A stretch of DNA of 5,117 nucleotides from an uncultured Erysipelotrichaceae bacterium (GTDB lineage Bacteria > Bacillota_I > Bacilli_A > Erysipelotrichales > Coprobacillaceae): assembly GCA_947573745.1 (NCBI GenBank), contig CANPGX010000094.1, positions 1-5,117 on the forward strand, read 5' to 3'. The notes under the pieces were generated by a model, which made no database searches, was not told the DNA's origin, and saw only the letters and a list, made by a program, of their open reading frames with translations. A program made the position numbers and the translations under genes. The first letter of the stretch is position 1; every line of letters starts with the position of its first letter. Below, one piece after another: positions 5,105-5,117 of this stretch.

Positions 5105-5117
5105 AGGTTTTAGCTTT

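Noticed and set aside
1..5117. CRISPR array, defence system, phage genes or a novel multi-gene system
   Set aside because: There are no regularly spaced direct repeats, no nuclease, toxin-antitoxin or phage-like proteins, and every sizeable gene belongs to a known enzyme or transporter family.

Overview
The window is an AT-rich stretch of a low-GC Gram-positive (Firmicutes/Bacillota) chromosome. The evidence is strong GGAGG/GGGGTGAT-type ribosome binding sites, TATAAT-type promoters (two with an extended TGn element), compact intrinsic terminators that often overlap stop codons, one GTG start, and protein sequences that read like gut anaerobes. An Erysipelotrichia-type or clostridial gut commensal fits best; this is an impression from family resemblance, not a phylogenetic result.

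Layout from left to right. The 3' end of a GH42 beta-galactosidase gene (5' part outside the window) is followed after 55 bp by a Cof-type HAD sugar-phosphatase-like gene with its own extended -10 promoter and a terminator that overlaps its stop codon. A zinc-dependent, NAD-type medium-chain polyol/alcohol dehydrogenase follows with a clear sigma-A-type promoter (17-bp spacer) and its own terminator, set inside a larger inverted repeat. Next is a MATE-family multidrug efflux pump with a GTG start. A radical SAM protein of the SplB-like (COG1533) group converges on it from the minus strand, and the two genes share a 10-bp hairpin terminator that touches both stop codons. Upstream of the radical SAM gene, back-to-back promoters drive that gene leftward and a tRNA-Thr(CGU) gene rightward. 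The tRNA has its own terminator. The last 50 bases hold a strong 10-bp hairpin with a TAT loop that may be the edge of an IS200/IS605-type element lying mostly outside the window.

Functionally the left half looks like sugar handling: beta-galactoside hydrolysis, sugar-phosphate dephosphorylation and polyol oxidation. The dehydrogenase is a separate transcription unit, so a shared pathway is only suggested. The efflux pump, radical SAM gene and tRNA are ordinary neighbours.

I see no clearly new multi-gene system. The observation most worth a second look is that the radical SAM protein appears to lack about 35 internal residues of the conserved barrel core while staying in frame. The terminal hairpin, the dehydrogenase promoter inverted repeat and the nested repeats after the dehydrogenase are secondary leads.
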